Shown: in pieces, positions 4,840-6,351 of the stretch
Layout: each line of letters opens with the position of its first letter
Numbering within the stretch: the first letter of the stretch is position 1
DNA from: Alphaproteobacteria bacterium HGW-Alphaproteobacteria-13
GTDB taxonomy: Bacteria; Pseudomonadota; Alphaproteobacteria; Sphingomonadales; Sphingomonadaceae
DNA length: 6,351 bases
Direction: 5' to 3'
Assembly: GCA_002842935.1 (NCBI GenBank)
Contig: PHEM01000185.1
Span: forward strand, 1 to 6,351
The notes under the pieces: model-generated
Told to the model about the DNA's origin: nothing
Seen by the model: only the letters and a program-made list of their open reading frames with translations
The model's database searches: none
Position numbers and translations under genes: made by a program

Positions 4840-6351
4840 TCAAACGAGCCGGCTCTGCTTCACGGCCGCTTCGATAAAGCCCCGGAACAGCGGGTGCGGG
4901 TCGAACGGCTTGGATTTCAGTTCCGGGTGGAACTGGACGCCGATGAACCAGGGATGGTCGGGCCGTTCGACGATCTCGGGCAGCGTGCCGTCCGGCGACA
5001 GGCCCGAAAAGACGAGACCGCCCTTTTCCAGCGCCTCGCGATAGGCGCCGTTGACTTCATAGCGGTGCCGGTGGCGCTCGCTGATGTCGGCCGTGCCATA
5101 AATCGCCGCGACATGGCTGTTCGGTGACAGCTTCGCTTCATAGGCGCCCAGCCGCATCGTCCCGCCCATGTCGGTGTCGGCGCCGCGCTGCTGCAACCCT
5201 TCGGCGCTCATCCATTCGGTGATCAGGCCGACGACAGGCTCGTCCGTGGGACCGAACTCGGTGCTCGACGCCTTTTCGATGCCGCTGGTGTTCCGCGCCG
5301 CCTCGATGCACGCCATCTGCATCCCCAGGCAGATGCCGAAGAAGGGCACGCCGCGTTCGCGCGCGAAGCGGACGCTGGCGATCTTGCCTTCCGACCCGCG
5401 CTCGCCAAAACCGCCAGGGACGAGGATGCCGTGCATCGGCTCCAGCTTCGCGGCGAGATCCTCGCCGTTCGCCTCGAACATCTCGGCGTCCAGCCAGCGG
5501 ATATTGACCTTCACGCGATTCGCGAGACCGCCGTGGACCAACGCCTCGTTCAGCGATTTATAGGCGTCGGGCAGCGACACATATTTGCCGACGACGCCGA
5601 TCGTCACTTCGCCTTCGGGATGGCGCTTGCGGTCCATGATGTCGTACCAGCGCGACAGGTCGGGATCGGGCGCGCCCTCGATCCCGAAGGCGCGCAGCAC
5701 TTCGCGGTCCAGCCCCTCGCCATGATATTGGACCGGCACCGAATAGATGGAATCGGCGTCGAGCGCGGGAATCACCGCTTCCTTGCGCACGTTGCAGAAT
5801 TGCGCGATCTTGGCGCGCTCGCCCTCGGGCAGCGGCTTTTCGCAGCGGCACAGCAGCACGTCGGGCTGGACGCCCAGCGACGCGAGTTCGCGCACGCTAT
5901 GCTGCGTCGGCTTGGTCTTCAGCTCGCCCGCCGCGGCGATATAGGGAACCAGCGTGACGTGGACGGACAGCGTATTCTCGCGCCCCTCCTCGTTGCGGAG
6001 CTGACGGATCGCCTCGATGAAGGGCAGCGATTCGATGTCGCCGACCGTGCCGCCGATCTCGCACAGCACGAAGTCGAGGTCGTCGGTCTCCGCGCGCGCG
6101 AAAGCCTTGATCGCGTCGGTGACGTGCGGGACGACCTGCACCGTCGCGCCCAGATAGTCGCCGCGCCGTTCCTTGGCGATGATGCCCTGATAGATGCGGC
6201 CCGAGGTGACATTGTCGCTCTGCCGCGCCGCGACGCCCGTGAAGCGCTCATAATGGCCGAGATCGAGGTCGGTTTCCGCCCCGTCGTCGGTCACATAGAC
6301 CTCGCCATGCTGATAGGGCGACATCGTCCCCGGATCGACGTTCAGATAGGG
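4840..6351 (-). CDS. pyrG: CTP synthase, 5' end cut by the window edge
   Basis: This enzyme makes CTP from UTP, ATP and glutamine in the cytoplasm, the last step of pyrimidine nucleotide synthesis. The 503 visible residues begin at PYLNVDPGTMSPYQHGEVYV, which corresponds to about residue 43 of E. coli PyrG. Some 42 N-terminal residues, including the ATP-binding P-loop, lie beyond the window, so the ATG at 6324 is an internal methionine. In fragment numbering, the synthase domain (about 1-230) carries ETDLDLGHYERF with metal-binding Asp30, and CEIGGTVGDIES with Glu98. The C-terminal class I glutamine amidotransferase domain (about 250-500) has LVPGGFG, nucleophile Cys341 in GICLGMQMA, and GVQFHPE with His475 and Glu477 completing the triad. 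Everything needed for ammonia transfer is intact. It ends in KQSRLV just after a repeat. The Crp/Fnr gene follows on the same strand. Confidence 0.97.
   Translation of the reverse strand, partial: PYLNVDPGTMSPYQHGEVYVTDDGAETDLDLGHYERFTGVAARQSDNVTSGRIYQGIIAKERRGDYLGATVQVVPHVTDAIKAFARAETDDLDFVLCEIGGTVGDIESLPFIEAIRQLRNEEGRENTLSVHVTLVPYIAAAGELKTKPTQHSVRELASLGVQPDVLLCRCEKPLPEGERAKIAQFCNVRKEAVIPALDADSIYSVPVQYHGEGLDREVLRAFGIEGAPDPDLSRWYDIMDRKRHPEGEVTIGVVGKYVSLPDAYKSLNEALVHGGLANRVKVNIRWLDAEMFEANGEDLAAKLEPMHGILVPGGFGERGSEGKIASVRFARERGVPFFGICLGMQMACIEAARNTSGIEKASSTEFGPTDEPVVGLITEWMSAEGLQQRGADTDMGGTMRLGAYEAKLSPNSHVAAIYGTADISERHRHRYEVNGAYREALEKGGLVFSGLSPDGTLPEIVERPDHPWFIGVQFHPELKSKPFDPHPLFRGFIEAAVKQSRLV

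Overview
This GC-rich window looks like a chromosomal segment of an alphaproteobacterium, most likely a member of the Sphingomonadales. That placement rests on the LolC-type N-terminus, the CTP synthase sequence and the two kinds of short intergenic repeat, one of which translates to the familiar 'PAFAGMT' peptide. It is an inference from the proteins, not a database result. No phage, plasmid, insertion sequence, CRISPR array, tRNA or rRNA was found.

Layout. A minus-strand block (52-2582) reads lolC/E, then lolD, then a cysteine-type glutathione peroxidase. lolC/E and lolD overlap by 8 bases and form the membrane and ATPase halves of the lipoprotein-releasing ABC transporter. The peroxidase follows after a gap holding a perfect 26-bp inverted repeat, and its stop codon lies inside a long hairpin. 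Next comes a 539-base region without a convincing protein gene (2583-3121). It holds a 15-bp palindrome resembling a Fur-type operator, a stretch that folds by hand into a long interrupted rod (a possible structured RNA, perhaps 6S-like), and a strong GC hairpin at 2887-2913. A plus-strand gene (3122-4000) encodes an exported OmpA-like peptidoglycan-binding protein. It converges on a minus-strand Crp/Fnr-family regulator (4026-4709), and a hairpin covers the regulator's stop codon. Upstream of the regulator is a second, unrelated inverted repeat (4734-4824) with a decayed third copy. The window closes with pyrG (CTP synthase, minus strand), cut by the window edge so that its first ~42 residues are missing.

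How the genes work together. The Lol transporter and the OmpA-like protein both serve the cell envelope: one releases outer-membrane lipoproteins, the other probably ties the envelope to peptidoglycan. The peroxidase handles peroxides, the regulator probably senses a cyclic nucleotide, and CTP synthase makes CTP. Most of the window is ordinary core genome. The least explained parts are the lolC-ompA intergenic region and the two repeat elements. Both repeats extend the neighbouring reading frames upstream with repeat-derived peptides, so the starts given here are the shorter ones.
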